From a virus, in IMG/VR virus record IMGVR_UViG_3300042197_003724, positions 1 to 36,541 of that record: 36,541 nucleotides of DNA; one strand, given 5' to 3'. Positions 17,646 through 25,669 of this stretch are shown here, piece by piece. How positions within the stretch are numbered: position 1 is the stretch's first letter; every line of letters begins with the position of its first letter. A program made the position numbers and the translations under genes. Under the pieces are notes generated by a model. It did no database searches and was not told where the DNA came from. It was given only the letters and a program-made list of their open reading frames with translations.

Positions 17646-18449
17646 ATGGCAATTAAAATTAATAATACTACTGTTATTGATGATAGTAGAAATATTCAAA
17701 ATATAGGAATTATAACTGCAACAACCATTAATGCAACATCTTTTGTTGGTAATGGTTCAGGATTGACTGGAGCAGGTTCAACAGTTGCTGATGATACAAG
17801 TACCAATAGTACTTTTTATCCAGTATTAACTCAAACAACTACTGGGACAATTACAAGTTCCAATGTTTCTACTACTAAGTTATCCTTCAATCCTTCAACA
17901 GGAACTTTAAGTGCCACTGGAGTATCGGCAACAGCAGAAAGAACAACCTGGTCTCAAGTAGGTTCTGGTTTAACCTTTACTACTGGTATTGCTACCAACT
18001 TTACGGTATCTGGTGTAGGTACTATAACTCAATTAGTATCAACGAATGTAAATGTATCTGGTGTATCTTCAGTTGGTTCTGGAATTACACTGACCTCTAC
18101 GGGAGATATACGATTTGCTGGTATTATAACTGGTCGTGGTAGTGGATTATCTGGAGTAACTACAACACTTGTGGCTTCTGTAGGTGTTCAATCTGCAGGA
18201 GCTATAATTGGTGCTGGTATTACTCAACTGAACTTTATCGGTGCTGGTAATACTTTTGCTGTTAGAGGTACAACCGTTGATATTAGTATTGCTGGTGGTG
18301 GAGGATCTCTGGAAGTTAGACAAGCAGGAAGTAACGTTGGTTACTCAGTTACTGTGCTTAATTTCCAGACTGGATCTGGAATATCTGCTGCTGCAGGAAT
18401 TGCTACAGTAAACTCTCGATTTAATCGAGTAAACTATATTTTTAACTAA
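17646..18449 (+). CDS. Short tail-fibre paralogue without S74 domain
   Basis: 267 aa. It begins MAIKINNTTVIDDSRNIQNI, a common fibre N-terminus, then SFVGNGSGLTGAGS, the TWSQVGSGLTFTTGIATN module shared with the upstream fibre, and VSSVGSGITLTSTGD. It ends in a beta-rich segment (LEVRQAGSNVGYSVTVLNFQ) with no chaperone domain. It may be a separate fibre segment. The shared DNA module implies recombination between the two genes. Confidence 0.8.
   Translation: MAIKINNTTVIDDSRNIQNIGIITATTINATSFVGNGSGLTGAGSTVADDTSTNSTFYPVLTQTTTGTITSSNVSTTKLSFNPSTGTLSATGVSATAERTTWSQVGSGLTFTTGIATNFTVSGVGTITQLVSTNVNVSGVSSVGSGITLTSTGDIRFAGIITGRGSGLSGVTTTLVASVGVQSAGAIIGAGITQLNFIGAGNTFAVRGTTVDISIAGGGGSLEVRQAGSNVGYSVTVLNFQTGSGISAAAGIATVNSRFNRVNYIFN
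17912..18014 (+). repeat. Shared fibre module, copy in short fibre gene
   Basis: Partner of 15901-16003, about 90 percent identical overall by eye, with 50 identical bases at 17955-18004. It encodes the TWSQVGSGLTFTTGIATN unit. Confidence 0.85.
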
Positions 18450-18451
18450 CT

Positions 18452-18458
18452 CTAAATA
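18452..18458 (+). promoter_or_regulatory. Late promoter-like element CTAAATA
   Basis: CTAAATA, 25 bases before the ATG at 18477. Confidence 0.5.
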
Positions 18459-18476
18459 CTATTAAAAGGAAAAACT

Positions 18477-18851
18477 ATGGCTGCCCCAAACATTGCAAAC
18501 TTAACTACTATTACTGGTGTAACAACCTCACTGACTTTAACAACTACTTCACAAACAGTTTTAAGTAATGCTGCATCAAGTAATAAAGTTTCTAAAATTA
18601 ATACCATTGCAGCATCAAATATTGGTGGTGCAACTGCAAAAGTAACTGTTCGTTATGTTCAAGGTGCTGCAGGAGCAGGAACAACTGTTTCACTTGCAAC
18701 TGGAATTGATATTACTGCAGGTTCAACCCTAATTATCACTGATAAAAATTCGCCTTTTTATCTTGAAGAAGCACGTTCTCTCACTGCCCTCGCAAGCGCA
18801 AACTCAGCAATAGATTTAGTTGTGTCTTACGAAGATATTACCAATCTTTGA
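18477..18851 (+). CDS. Small virion structural protein, 124 aa
   Basis: 124 aa, Ala/Thr/Ser-rich and beta-rich (MAAPNIANLTTITGVTTSLT, SKINTIAASNIGGATAKVTV, SPFYLEEARSLTALASAN). AAAAGGA precedes the ATG. Proteins of this type occur in cyanophage tail-fibre clusters and are usually recorded as structural; the pattern suggests a compact beta-sandwich. Exact role unknown. Confidence 0.65.
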   Translation: MAAPNIANLTTITGVTTSLTLTTTSQTVLSNAASSNKVSKINTIAASNIGGATAKVTVRYVQGAAGAGTTVSLATGIDITAGSTLIITDKNSPFYLEEARSLTALASANSAIDLVVSYEDITNL

Positions 18852-18853
18852 TA

Positions 18854-18860
18854 TTAAATA
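18854..18860 (+). promoter_or_regulatory. Late promoter-like element TTAAATA
   Basis: TTAAATA, 14 bases before the ATG at 18874 and followed by AAGGAG, the ribosome site. The short distance makes it less convincing than the other copies. Confidence 0.3.
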
Positions 18861-18873
18861 AAGGAGAAATAAA

Positions 18874-19461
18874 ATGGCAGATCCAACAGCACTTTATTCT
18901 TATAAAGGTAATGAACCATCTATACTTCCCAATGAAATATCATGGGTAGAAGAATGGGGACAAATTACATATAGAACCGATGTTAATTCTTTTACTGATG
19001 AAGAATTAAAAAAAGCTGGATATGTAGGACCTTATACAGTTCCAAGTATAAATATTGAATATCAGACAAGGAGATGGGACGGAGAAAGTCTTACATACGT
19101 TGTTGAAGATATTTCCGATGAAGAACTGTGGTTTAATATAAGAAAAAAAAGAAATCAACTTTTAAAAGATAGTGATTGGACAGCTCTTGTAGATTCTCCA
19201 GATATTTTAAACTATAATGAGTGGTTTATGTATAGGCAAAGATTAAGAGACCTTACCGCGATGTTCGAGAATCCAAAAGAAGTAATTTGGCCAGAAAGTC
19301 CTGAAGGTAAATCAGACTCTGATTTTGATCAAGAGAGAATATATGATGAAAAATGGTCTGTAAGAATGAGAGATTTAGAAAGTCATTTTAATACATTAAA
19401 TAGTAAAATTGTTGAATTAAGAGCATCTATTATTGATTTACAATCAAATATTGAGGTTTAA
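18874..19461 (+). CDS. Tail fibre assembly chaperone (Phage_tail_APC-like)
   Basis: 195 aa. Residues about 90-145 match the tail assembly chaperone pattern: RNQLLKDSDWTALVDSPDI, then NEWFMYRQRLRDLTAMFENP and VIWPESPEG. These proteins help fold and assemble fibres and are usually encoded beside the fibre gene they serve. The N-terminal part (ISWVEEWGQITYRTDVNSF) and the C-terminal helix (MRDLESHFNTLNSKIVELRA) are specific to this protein. GGAG lies 7-8 bases before the ATG. It sits between fibre genes and the cysteine-rich adhesin, so either could be the client. Confidence 0.8.
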   Translation: MADPTALYSYKGNEPSILPNEISWVEEWGQITYRTDVNSFTDEELKKAGYVGPYTVPSINIEYQTRRWDGESLTYVVEDISDEELWFNIRKKRNQLLKDSDWTALVDSPDILNYNEWFMYRQRLRDLTAMFENPKEVIWPESPEGKSDSDFDQERIYDEKWSVRMRDLESHFNTLNSKIVELRASIIDLQSNIEV

Positions 19462-19463
19462 CT

Positions 19464-20213
19464 ATGGCACCATTTCGTCCTACAAATCTTAATAAAAGAT
19501 ATTATCCAGGTAATGCAAGTGTTATTGGACCAACTTGCACCCCAACTTTAGGAATCACTACAACTCAATGTTGTACTTGTGTTTCTACGTTATGTGGAAC
19601 TGCGACAATAACTAGTTTCACTCTAGGATGTAGATGCCATTCTGCTACTTGTCCTTGTTGTCAATGTTGTAATTGTTGTTCTTGTACGGTTTGTGCAAGA
19701 ACAACACCATCTGGAATGTGGAAATCTTTTGAGCAATATACAGCATGTTCTCAACAAACTTGGGGTTGTTTTTCAACTTGTAGTACAGGACCTCAGATAG
19801 GTTTTTGTGCGAATAATGGAATTATTTCTGGTGGCACTGTTGACTGCCAAGGATTTTTAATTTGCGATCAGGGTTCAGGAAATACAAAGTGGTGGGTTCC
19901 TCAACAAACCGCAGAATGTAGTATGTCTTGGTATAGTAGAGGAGATGCTAATAGTTGCGCTTCAAACGTTATGGGAATTGGTGGATGGTTTGTTCCATCA
20001 ACTGGAAATATTGATAATCCCGGTAGAGCATGTAGAACTTATTGGAACAATGGTGGTAATATTTATTGGACAAACCAAGAATGGTCCAACCCACAATATG
20101 GAAGTGTTACAGCACCATATTTTAGAATGGCTAATGGCCAATTTTTTACCGATGGTGCAGGTAGAAAAGGTGCTGGATATTCAGTAAGATCATTTAGAAC
20201 TACAACTGAATAA
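19464..20213 (+). CDS. Cysteine-rich tail adhesin candidate with DUF1566/Lcl-like C-terminus
   Basis: 249 aa with 25 cysteines, 16 of them between residues 25 and 77 (for example CCTC, CRC, CPCCQCCNCCSCTVC). The N-terminus (MAPFRPTNLNKRYYPGN) looks like a virion attachment segment. Residues about 155-249 resemble the DUF1566/Lcl C-terminal fold: GIGGWFVPST, RTYWNNGGNIYWTNQEW, YFRMANGQFF, SVRSFR. Such domains are found in adhesins and phage tips. The gene follows the assembly chaperone by 2 bases and ends the fibre operon, so I read it as a fibre tip or receptor-binding protein. The cysteines could form a disulfide ladder or bind metal; the sequence does not decide. Confidence 0.7.
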   Translation: MAPFRPTNLNKRYYPGNASVIGPTCTPTLGITTTQCCTCVSTLCGTATITSFTLGCRCHSATCPCCQCCNCCSCTVCARTTPSGMWKSFEQYTACSQQTWGCFSTCSTGPQIGFCANNGIISGGTVDCQGFLICDQGSGNTKWWVPQQTAECSMSWYSRGDANSCASNVMGIGGWFVPSTGNIDNPGRACRTYWNNGGNIYWTNQEWSNPQYGSVTAPYFRMANGQFFTDGAGRKGAGYSVRSFRTTTE

Positions 20214-20252
20214 TGACTATTTAAAAAACTTTTGAATTAAAAATTTTAAATA

Positions 20253-21059
20253 ATGAAAAAATATTATTTTATCTCTGGATTGCCAAGAAGTGGAAGTACC
20301 TTGTTAAGTGCCATTTTGAGGCAAAATAAAAATTTTTATGCCGATATTTCTTCACCACTGTCTGAAATTACTAGATCTTCAATTATACATTTATCAAATA
20401 CAATAAGTAGATTAAATATTGATGAAAGTAAAAGGAAAAATGCAATTATTGGATTATTTGAAGGGTATTATTCGGATGTTTCTGCAAAAATAATTTTTGA
20501 TACATCAAGAACTTGGACTTACCATACTGATATTTTATTATCTTTATTTCCGTATACAAAAATATTTTGTTGTGTTAGAAATATATCTTCAATATTAAAT
20601 TCCTTTGAAAAAATTATCAAAAAAAATCCTTTATATATTTCCAGTGTTTTTAATGGAAAAGATTATCCAACTTGTTTTTCCAGATGTGAACATTTGATGA
20701 ATGAAAATGATGGAATAGTTTCGTTCGCATATTGTGGTTTATTGGAGGCTTATTCTAGCAATTCACAAATTATTAATTTTATTGAATATGAAGATTTATG
20801 CAAATATCCAGAAAAAATAATTGAAAAAATTTATAATTTAATAAATGAACCTTATCAACAACATGACTTCAATTCTTTAAATTATTCTAATGAATTATTT
20901 GATTTAAATTGCAACACAAAAGGATTGCATACGGTAGGAAGAAAAGTTACTTATAAAAAAGAATCTATTATAATACCTCAAAAAATTTATGATTACTATA
21001 ATAATATGAAACTAGAATTTTGGAAAGATAAAAAAGATTTTATTGGATCGTATAAATAA
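20253..21059 (+). CDS. Sulfotransferase (PAPS-dependent)
   Basis: 268 aa. The N-terminal GLPRSGSTLL (9-18) is the PAPS 5'-phosphosulfate loop of the sulfotransferase family, and VRNISSILNSF (108-118, with Arg109 and Ser113) fits the 3'-phosphate-binding motif. It transfers sulfate from PAPS to a hydroxyl or amine, usually on a glycan, protein or small molecule; no signal peptide or membrane segment is seen, so it should act in the cytoplasm. It opens the AT-rich modification island right after the adhesin gene and has no Shine-Dalgarno sequence. Substrate unknown. Confidence 0.85.
   Translation: MKKYYFISGLPRSGSTLLSAILRQNKNFYADISSPLSEITRSSIIHLSNTISRLNIDESKRKNAIIGLFEGYYSDVSAKIIFDTSRTWTYHTDILLSLFPYTKIFCCVRNISSILNSFEKIIKKNPLYISSVFNGKDYPTCFSRCEHLMNENDGIVSFAYCGLLEAYSSNSQIINFIEYEDLCKYPEKIIEKIYNLINEPYQQHDFNSLNYSNELFDLNCNTKGLHTVGRKVTYKKESIIIPQKIYDYYNNMKLEFWKDKKDFIGSYK
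21051..21058 (+). promoter_or_regulatory. Exact T4 late promoter motif TATAAATA
   Basis: TATAAATA overlaps the stop of the sulfotransferase gene, 18 bases before the ATG at 21077. It equals the T4 late consensus, but chance is possible in AT-rich DNA. Confidence 0.45.
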
Positions 21060-21076
21060 TTTTTTAATTTTCAACT

Positions 21077-21700
21077 ATGACTACATTATCTCTTTATTCA
21101 GTTCCGTTTTGGCAAACAACCTATCCCGACTTTGAAGAAGAAAAAGAAAAATTTTTAAAAGTAGTACAAGAATATAAACAAGAACATCCAGAAGCACAAA
21201 ATATATCGAATGTGGGTGGTTATCAAACCGAAAAATTTATACATTCAAAAGAGGAATTAAATTCACTTTTTAGTTATATTCATTCTTTTGCAAATTACGC
21301 TGCCGATGAATTAAATTTTGTTGCCAGAGATACTTATATAACATCTTCATGGGCAAATATTGGAGATTCTCGTCAATCAATGCACACAGAGCACACTCAT
21401 GGGGATGTTTTTTCTGGAGTATTTTTTTTAAATACTCCAGAAAAGAGTGGAAATCTTTGTATTAGAAATATAGCCACAAATTCAATGTGGATGGGATCAA
21501 AACTTTGTCAAGAAAAAAATCAATTTACTTCAACTTTAGTAAAAATTAGTCCGGTTGAAGGTGAAATTTTACTTTGGCCTTCATATTTACCACATGCAGT
21601 TGAAACGAATGACCATGATGACGTTAGAATTTCCATATCTTTTGATATAATTATGATACCAAAACCAAAATCAAATCAAGATAGTATTCCAGAAAGTTAA
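21077..21700 (+). CDS. 2OG-Fe(II) oxygenase, CHP02466/2OG-FeII_Oxy_5-like
   Basis: 207 aa. The core is SSWANIGDSRQSMHTEHTHG then DVFSGVFFLNTP (about 90-121), with likely ligands His108 and Asp110 (H-G-D), the distal His173 in LLWPSYLPHAV, and Arg184 (VRISISFDI) to bind 2-oxoglutarate. The family uses Fe(II), O2 and 2-oxoglutarate to hydroxylate a substrate that is rarely known in phages. No ribosome site is visible. It begins a run of four oxygenase genes (21077-23301). Confidence 0.85.
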   Translation: MTTLSLYSVPFWQTTYPDFEEEKEKFLKVVQEYKQEHPEAQNISNVGGYQTEKFIHSKEELNSLFSYIHSFANYAADELNFVARDTYITSSWANIGDSRQSMHTEHTHGDVFSGVFFLNTPEKSGNLCIRNIATNSMWMGSKLCQEKNQFTSTLVKISPVEGEILLWPSYLPHAVETNDHDDVRISISFDIIMIPKPKSNQDSIPES

Positions 21701-21718
21701 AAACTTATTTTTATATTA

Positions 21719-22285
21719 ATGATTAAAAAATATTCAAATGTTTTAAGTGAAGATACTTTAGAAGTAATAGAGTTGTACATTCAACATGCTTTAAAAAATG
21801 ATGTTTGGGCATCAAATCTAGAGTGGGATAAACGTCTAGTAAATTCTTCTTCAATAGTTATAACTCATCCAGTTTCAAAAAAAGAAATATTTTTTGAAGA
21901 AGTAAAAAATCAAATTCAAAAAATATTGAATGTTAATTTTGATAGTCTAAATTTGGAGTTTAGGTTAGCAATTTATATTTGGGGAAAAATGTCTTATATA
22001 ACTTGGCATGATGATTATGGTTGGGATTACAGTGGAACAATTTACTTGAATAAAGAATGGAATTTAAATTATGGAGGAATTTTTTTATGGAAAGATAATA
22101 AAAATTCGGAAATAAGAGGAGTAGAACCAATTTTTAACTCCATGGTTGTTAATAGCAAACATCAAATGGATGGTAATAATTTACATGCAGTAACAATGCT
22201 ATCATCAGAATCTCCAGAAAATCGATTTACTTTGCAGTGGAGATGTGTAGAAAAGAAAAAAATTAAAAAAATTGAATACCTTTAA
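21719..22285 (+). CDS. 2OG-Fe(II) oxygenase, prolyl-4-hydroxylase-like
   Basis: 188 aa. WHDDYGWDYSGTIYLNKEW contains the HxD pair (His97, Asp99); NYGGIFLW follows; His156 (LHAVTML) and Arg169 (NRFTLQW) complete the expected triad and 2-oxoglutarate-binding arginine. This order is typical of P4H-type double-stranded beta-helix oxygenases. All catalytic residues are present, so it should be active. No Shine-Dalgarno sequence. Substrate unknown. Confidence 0.85.
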   Translation: MIKKYSNVLSEDTLEVIELYIQHALKNDVWASNLEWDKRLVNSSSIVITHPVSKKEIFFEEVKNQIQKILNVNFDSLNLEFRLAIYIWGKMSYITWHDDYGWDYSGTIYLNKEWNLNYGGIFLWKDNKNSEIRGVEPIFNSMVVNSKHQMDGNNLHAVTMLSSESPENRFTLQWRCVEKKKIKKIEYL

Positions 22286-22288
22286 TTT

Positions 22289-22777
22289 ATGGAAAATATT
22301 TTTAAATCTCAAAAAAAACATTTTTATAAAAAAAATTTTTTGATTGACACGCCAAATTGGCAGTACTTTATAGACAATCTTGACTTTTCTATAAAAAATA
22401 ATTTGTCTTTACAATTTTTTGATAACTGTGGGATTGTTTTACATGATCTCAAAAATGTGAAAAATGTGAAAGATATAAAAAAAAATATTATAAAATCTAA
22501 TGATACAAAATACAATTGCTCGTCACACGCTTATATAAGTTTTTCATCCAAAAGTAAAACTTTTGGAAAACACAAGGATACTTCCGATGTTTGGTTTTGG
22601 CAATGTATTGGAGAAACTATGTGGAAAATTTATGATGACTCAACACATGAATACATTCTCAAATCAGGAGATTTGATTTACATACCACATGGAATGTATC
22701 ACCACACAACACCGATCTCACCTAGAGTTGGAATATCATTTGGTTTAGATTATCCACCACCAATTGAATATTCATGA
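22289..22777 (+). CDS. Cupin/JmjC-type oxygenase
   Basis: 162 aa. FGKHKDTSDVWFWQCIGE holds His95 and Asp97; GDLIYIPHGMYHHTTPISPR places His138/139 and Arg146 as in cupin_4/JmjC (ROXA-like) hydroxylases. The ILKSGDLIYIP strand is diagnostic of the cupin fold. Members hydroxylate residues in proteins or RNA-associated proteins; the phage substrate is unknown. The protein is short, so it may be a minimal form. Its end overlaps the start of the next gene (ATGA). Confidence 0.75.
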   Translation: MENIFKSQKKHFYKKNFLIDTPNWQYFIDNLDFSIKNNLSLQFFDNCGIVLHDLKNVKNVKDIKKNIIKSNDTKYNCSSHAYISFSSKSKTFGKHKDTSDVWFWQCIGETMWKIYDDSTHEYILKSGDLIYIPHGMYHHTTPISPRVGISFGLDYPPPIEYS

Positions 22778-23301
22778 AAGAATTAATGTTTTCGGTTCCA
22801 ATTTATAAGTATAAAGTTAATAATTGGAAATACAAAAAAAAAGAATTATTAATTTTGTTTAATTCTTTTGATACAAAGTTGGTTGAAAATGTGATGACTT
22901 CACCAATCAATATAAAAACAAATATATTTGAGGAAGAGATAAAAGCATTTGAAATTGATTGTGGATTATCTTCTCGATTACACGAATTTTGGTTTCAAAA
23001 TTACGAAAAAAATATGCATCACAATGTCCACAACCATGGTGCTCTTGGATTTTCTGGAATTTGTTTCATAGAATATGATAAAAATCATCATGCACCAACA
23101 ACTTTTATATCACCATTTATAAATAGTATTAGTGGAGAATATGCAAAATACATCATAAATGTAGAAGAAGGTGATATAGTATTTTTTCCGTCAAATATTT
23201 TACATTATGTTTTACCAAATTTATCAACAGTTCCAAGATTAATATCTTCATTCAATTTAGAAATAATTGAAAATAAAAAAAAATTTTGCGATTATTTCTA
23301 A
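22774..23301 (+). CDS. 2OG-Fe(II) oxygenase, CHP02466-like, divergent metal site
   Basis: 175 aa. MHHNVHNHGALGFSGICFIE (81-100) matches the W/N...HxHxxxxSG pattern of the CHP02466 group, and GDIVFFPSNILHYVLPNL with His144 and PRLISSFNLEI with Arg155 match its C-terminal half. Where the gene at 21077 has H-G-D, here the site is HNHG without Asp, so the third ligand is not obvious. It overlaps the upstream stop by 4 bases and is probably co-translated. Confidence 0.75.
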   Translation: MKELMFSVPIYKYKVNNWKYKKKELLILFNSFDTKLVENVMTSPINIKTNIFEEEIKAFEIDCGLSSRLHEFWFQNYEKNMHHNVHNHGALGFSGICFIEYDKNHHAPTTFISPFINSISGEYAKYIINVEEGDIVFFPSNILHYVLPNLSTVPRLISSFNLEIIENKKKFCDYF

Positions 23302-23342
23302 AAAAATATATAATAATATAAACTCAATTACATTAATTAATT

Positions 23343-24275
23343 ATGAAAATTATCAATATTGATGGTGGTATTGGAAGAGTTATCACCGCTTTACCTGCAC
23401 TTCTCAAATATCACAAAAACCATCCAGATGAGGAATGGCATGTGTCTATTATGGGATGGGATTACGTTCCTCTTGGCATTCCAGAACTTCAAGAAAGAAC
23501 TTTTAATCCAGACACAAAAGGAACCTGGGAAAATATTTTTATGAAAGCGGATGAAGTTATCTCCCCAGAACCTTATCGTCTTCCAAATTTTTATAAAGGT
23601 AGAATATCTCTTGCAGAGGCATTTGACGAAATTATCAATGACACGAATGACCACTCAGATTTGAATTATGAGACTTTAAATCTTTCTCATGCAGAAATTC
23701 GTAAAGGACAAGAAATAATTTGCAGAGCATACGAAACACAGAAAAAAGAACAAACCATCGTTATTAATCCGTATGGATCTACTGCACAAGTGTGTCCTTT
23801 GGGGGTCTATGATGACAGTTTGAGGTCATTGCCAGAGAATATGTTTGTAAAGCTTTGCGAACTCTTTGCAGAGGATTATAACGTCATCTATATGGGATAT
23901 TCTCATCTTCTCTCAGAGGAGAATAAGTTTATTTTTGTCCCCCAACCAGATCTTCATATTCGTGAGTGGATGGGTGTAATTAGTCAAGTAGACTATTTGA
24001 TTGGTTGTGATAGTGTAGGGCAACATATTGCAAGAGCAACGGGAACTAAAGGTTGTGTAATTATGGGTGGAACTGACGCAGTAAATATGTCTTATCCAGA
24101 CTACTTTAGAATTGTTCAAAGAAAAAAACCGGAATATTCTCCAATGAGAGTTTCGGGATTTCAATCTAATCTTGCGGAAAGATTGAATAAAGAATGTATT
24201 GAATACACTGATGATGAAATTTTGGATATCTACGAGCAAGTTAAATGTGATTTGAAAAATATTTTAAACACATGA
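23343..24275 (+). CDS. Glycosyltransferase family 9-like (heptosyltransferase-type)
   Basis: 310 aa. The N-terminal MKIINIDGGIGRVITALPAL is the GT-B/GT9 start (G-x-G-D-x-hhhxPhL pattern), and the C-terminal half has VINPYGST, YNVIYMGYSH and DYLIGCDSVGQHIARATGTK, as in heptosyltransferase-like enzymes. These transfer a sugar from a nucleotide donor to a lipopolysaccharide or other glycan. No membrane segment. Its base use is less AT-rich than the oxygenases around it, so it may have a different history. The stop overlaps the next gene's ATG (24272). Confidence 0.8.
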   Translation: MKIINIDGGIGRVITALPALLKYHKNHPDEEWHVSIMGWDYVPLGIPELQERTFNPDTKGTWENIFMKADEVISPEPYRLPNFYKGRISLAEAFDEIINDTNDHSDLNYETLNLSHAEIRKGQEIICRAYETQKKEQTIVINPYGSTAQVCPLGVYDDSLRSLPENMFVKLCELFAEDYNVIYMGYSHLLSEENKFIFVPQPDLHIREWMGVISQVDYLIGCDSVGQHIARATGTKGCVIMGGTDAVNMSYPDYFRIVQRKKPEYSPMRVSGFQSNLAERLNKECIEYTDDEILDIYEQVKCDLKNILNT

Positions 24276-24919
24276 ATGTCTTAACAAAAGATGAAAATAA
24301 TAAAGATATTTTGTTAGATCCCACTCAAAAACATCAAATTATGATGGAGTGGGAAAAACCTTATATGGAAGCATGTATTCAAAAACTTCAACCATTTGGT
24401 GATGTTCTTGAAATTGGTTTTGGTCTTGGATATTCTGCAACAGAAATACAGAAGTTTCCGATTAATTCATATACAGTCATAGAATGTGATGAAGAAACTT
24501 ACAAAAGAGCATTAAAATGGAAAAAAAATTACAATCATTCAATTAATATTATTTTTGGTAGATGGGAAGAAGTTTATGAAACTCTACCAAAATTTGATTG
24601 TATGTTTTTTGATGATTTTGATATAAAAACTTTAGAACTTTGCAAACTTGATCCGACTATTCCTTGCAGAAATATTGATTTTATTTTAAAATTAAAAAAT
24701 AATTTAAAAAATTATACAAAATTTTCTTTTTATTGTGCTACTAATAAAGAACAAATGCAAAAATATAAAAATCAATGGAAAAAATTATTAAAAGAATATC
24801 AAAAAAACATTAATTTTGAAGAATACCTCATAGATGTTCCAGAAAATTGTAGATATATAGTTGATCAGACTTTATACTGCCCTCTACTTCAGTTTAAAAA
24901 AATATTTGATTATCAATAG
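24272..24919 (+). CDS. Class I SAM methyltransferase, GAMT/RMT2-like
   Basis: 215 aa. HQIMMEWEKPYMEACIQKL then VLEIGFGLGYSA (45-56) match guanidinoacetate/arginine-type methyltransferases, whose hallmarks are W-E-x-P-Y-M and LE(I/V)GFG. VIECDEETYKRALKW is the ribose-binding acidic loop, and FDCMFFDDF follows. The class methylates a guanidino nitrogen, but the phage substrate is not shown. It overlaps the GT9 gene by 4 bases. Confidence 0.75.
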   Translation: MNVLTKDENNKDILLDPTQKHQIMMEWEKPYMEACIQKLQPFGDVLEIGFGLGYSATEIQKFPINSYTVIECDEETYKRALKWKKNYNHSINIIFGRWEEVYETLPKFDCMFFDDFDIKTLELCKLDPTIPCRNIDFILKLKNNLKNYTKFSFYCATNKEQMQKYKNQWKKLLKEYQKNINFEEYLIDVPENCRYIVDQTLYCPLLQFKKIFDYQ

Positions 24920-24920
24920 A

Positions 24921-25649
24921 ATGCCAAAACCAATTCAAGTTTTTTTAAGGCATTGTTATTATTCAAAATTGCAAGAACTTCCTGATCGTATGAGACCTGG
25001 TTGGTTTCGTAAAGATAGAGCTTTTCAAAATTTTAAAACAACTTTAGATCCAAAACTTGTTGACTATCATATTGTTTATGATGAATTTTATGGAGATATT
25101 AAAAGCACTTTTCTTAAAGAAGAAACTAATGTGAAAATTATAAATTGCGGATCGGAATGTGATAGTTTTATTGAAACTATGGATTATGCAATTTCTTTAA
25201 ATTACCCCGAAGATACAATTATTTACTTTTTAGAAGATGATTATCTACATAAATCAAATTGGGGAAAAATATTGCTAGAAGGATTTACATTAAATCCTGC
25301 TTATGTAACTTTGTATGATTTTGATTTCTTTTTAAATAAAAACATTTTTACAAAACTTTTTACAACTTCAAGTACTCATTGGAGAGCAGTTCCTGCAACT
25401 ACAAATACATTTTCATGTAAATTATCGACTCTATTAGATGATTATGAAATTCACAAAGAATTTTCTATAAATGGTGTGAAGGAAAAAGAGAATGGGCTTA
25501 ATTTTTCAAAGGATTATCATAAATTTTGGGAATTAAGTCAAAATTATAATAAACATTTGATATCACCAATTCCTGGATATTCAACTCATTGTGATGCAAA
25601 TCATCTCTCACCATTTATAAATTGGAAAAAAATTATTGATGCTGACTAA
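24921..25649 (+). CDS. GT-A-like glycosyltransferase candidate
   Basis: 242 aa from ATG 24921, the first base after the upstream stop plus one; the frame is open further upstream but those starts lie inside the methyltransferase gene. IYFLEDDYLHKSNWG (101-115) resembles the DxD metal-nucleotide site of GT-A enzymes (EDDY), followed by AYVTLYDFDFFLN. Residues RMRPGWFRKDRAFQNF near the start are typical of a family of phage and bacterial transferases I cannot name precisely. Expected activity: transfer of a sugar from an NDP donor. Confidence 0.6.
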   Translation: MPKPIQVFLRHCYYSKLQELPDRMRPGWFRKDRAFQNFKTTLDPKLVDYHIVYDEFYGDIKSTFLKEETNVKIINCGSECDSFIETMDYAISLNYPEDTIIYFLEDDYLHKSNWGKILLEGFTLNPAYVTLYDFDFFLNKNIFTKLFTTSSTHWRAVPATTNTFSCKLSTLLDDYEIHKEFSINGVKEKENGLNFSKDYHKFWELSQNYNKHLISPIPGYSTHCDANHLSPFINWKKIIDAD

Positions 25650-25669
25650 GATAAAAATATATTAATTTT

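Noticed and set aside
22344-22372. TTGACA with a TTTATA 17 bases later
   Set aside because: Inside the cupin gene where TTGACA encodes part of its N-terminus; the -10 is poor and no gene start follows.
24861-24920. Upstream start of the GT-A-like gene
   Set aside because: It would read through the end of the methyltransferase gene; ATG 24921 directly after its stop is the better start.
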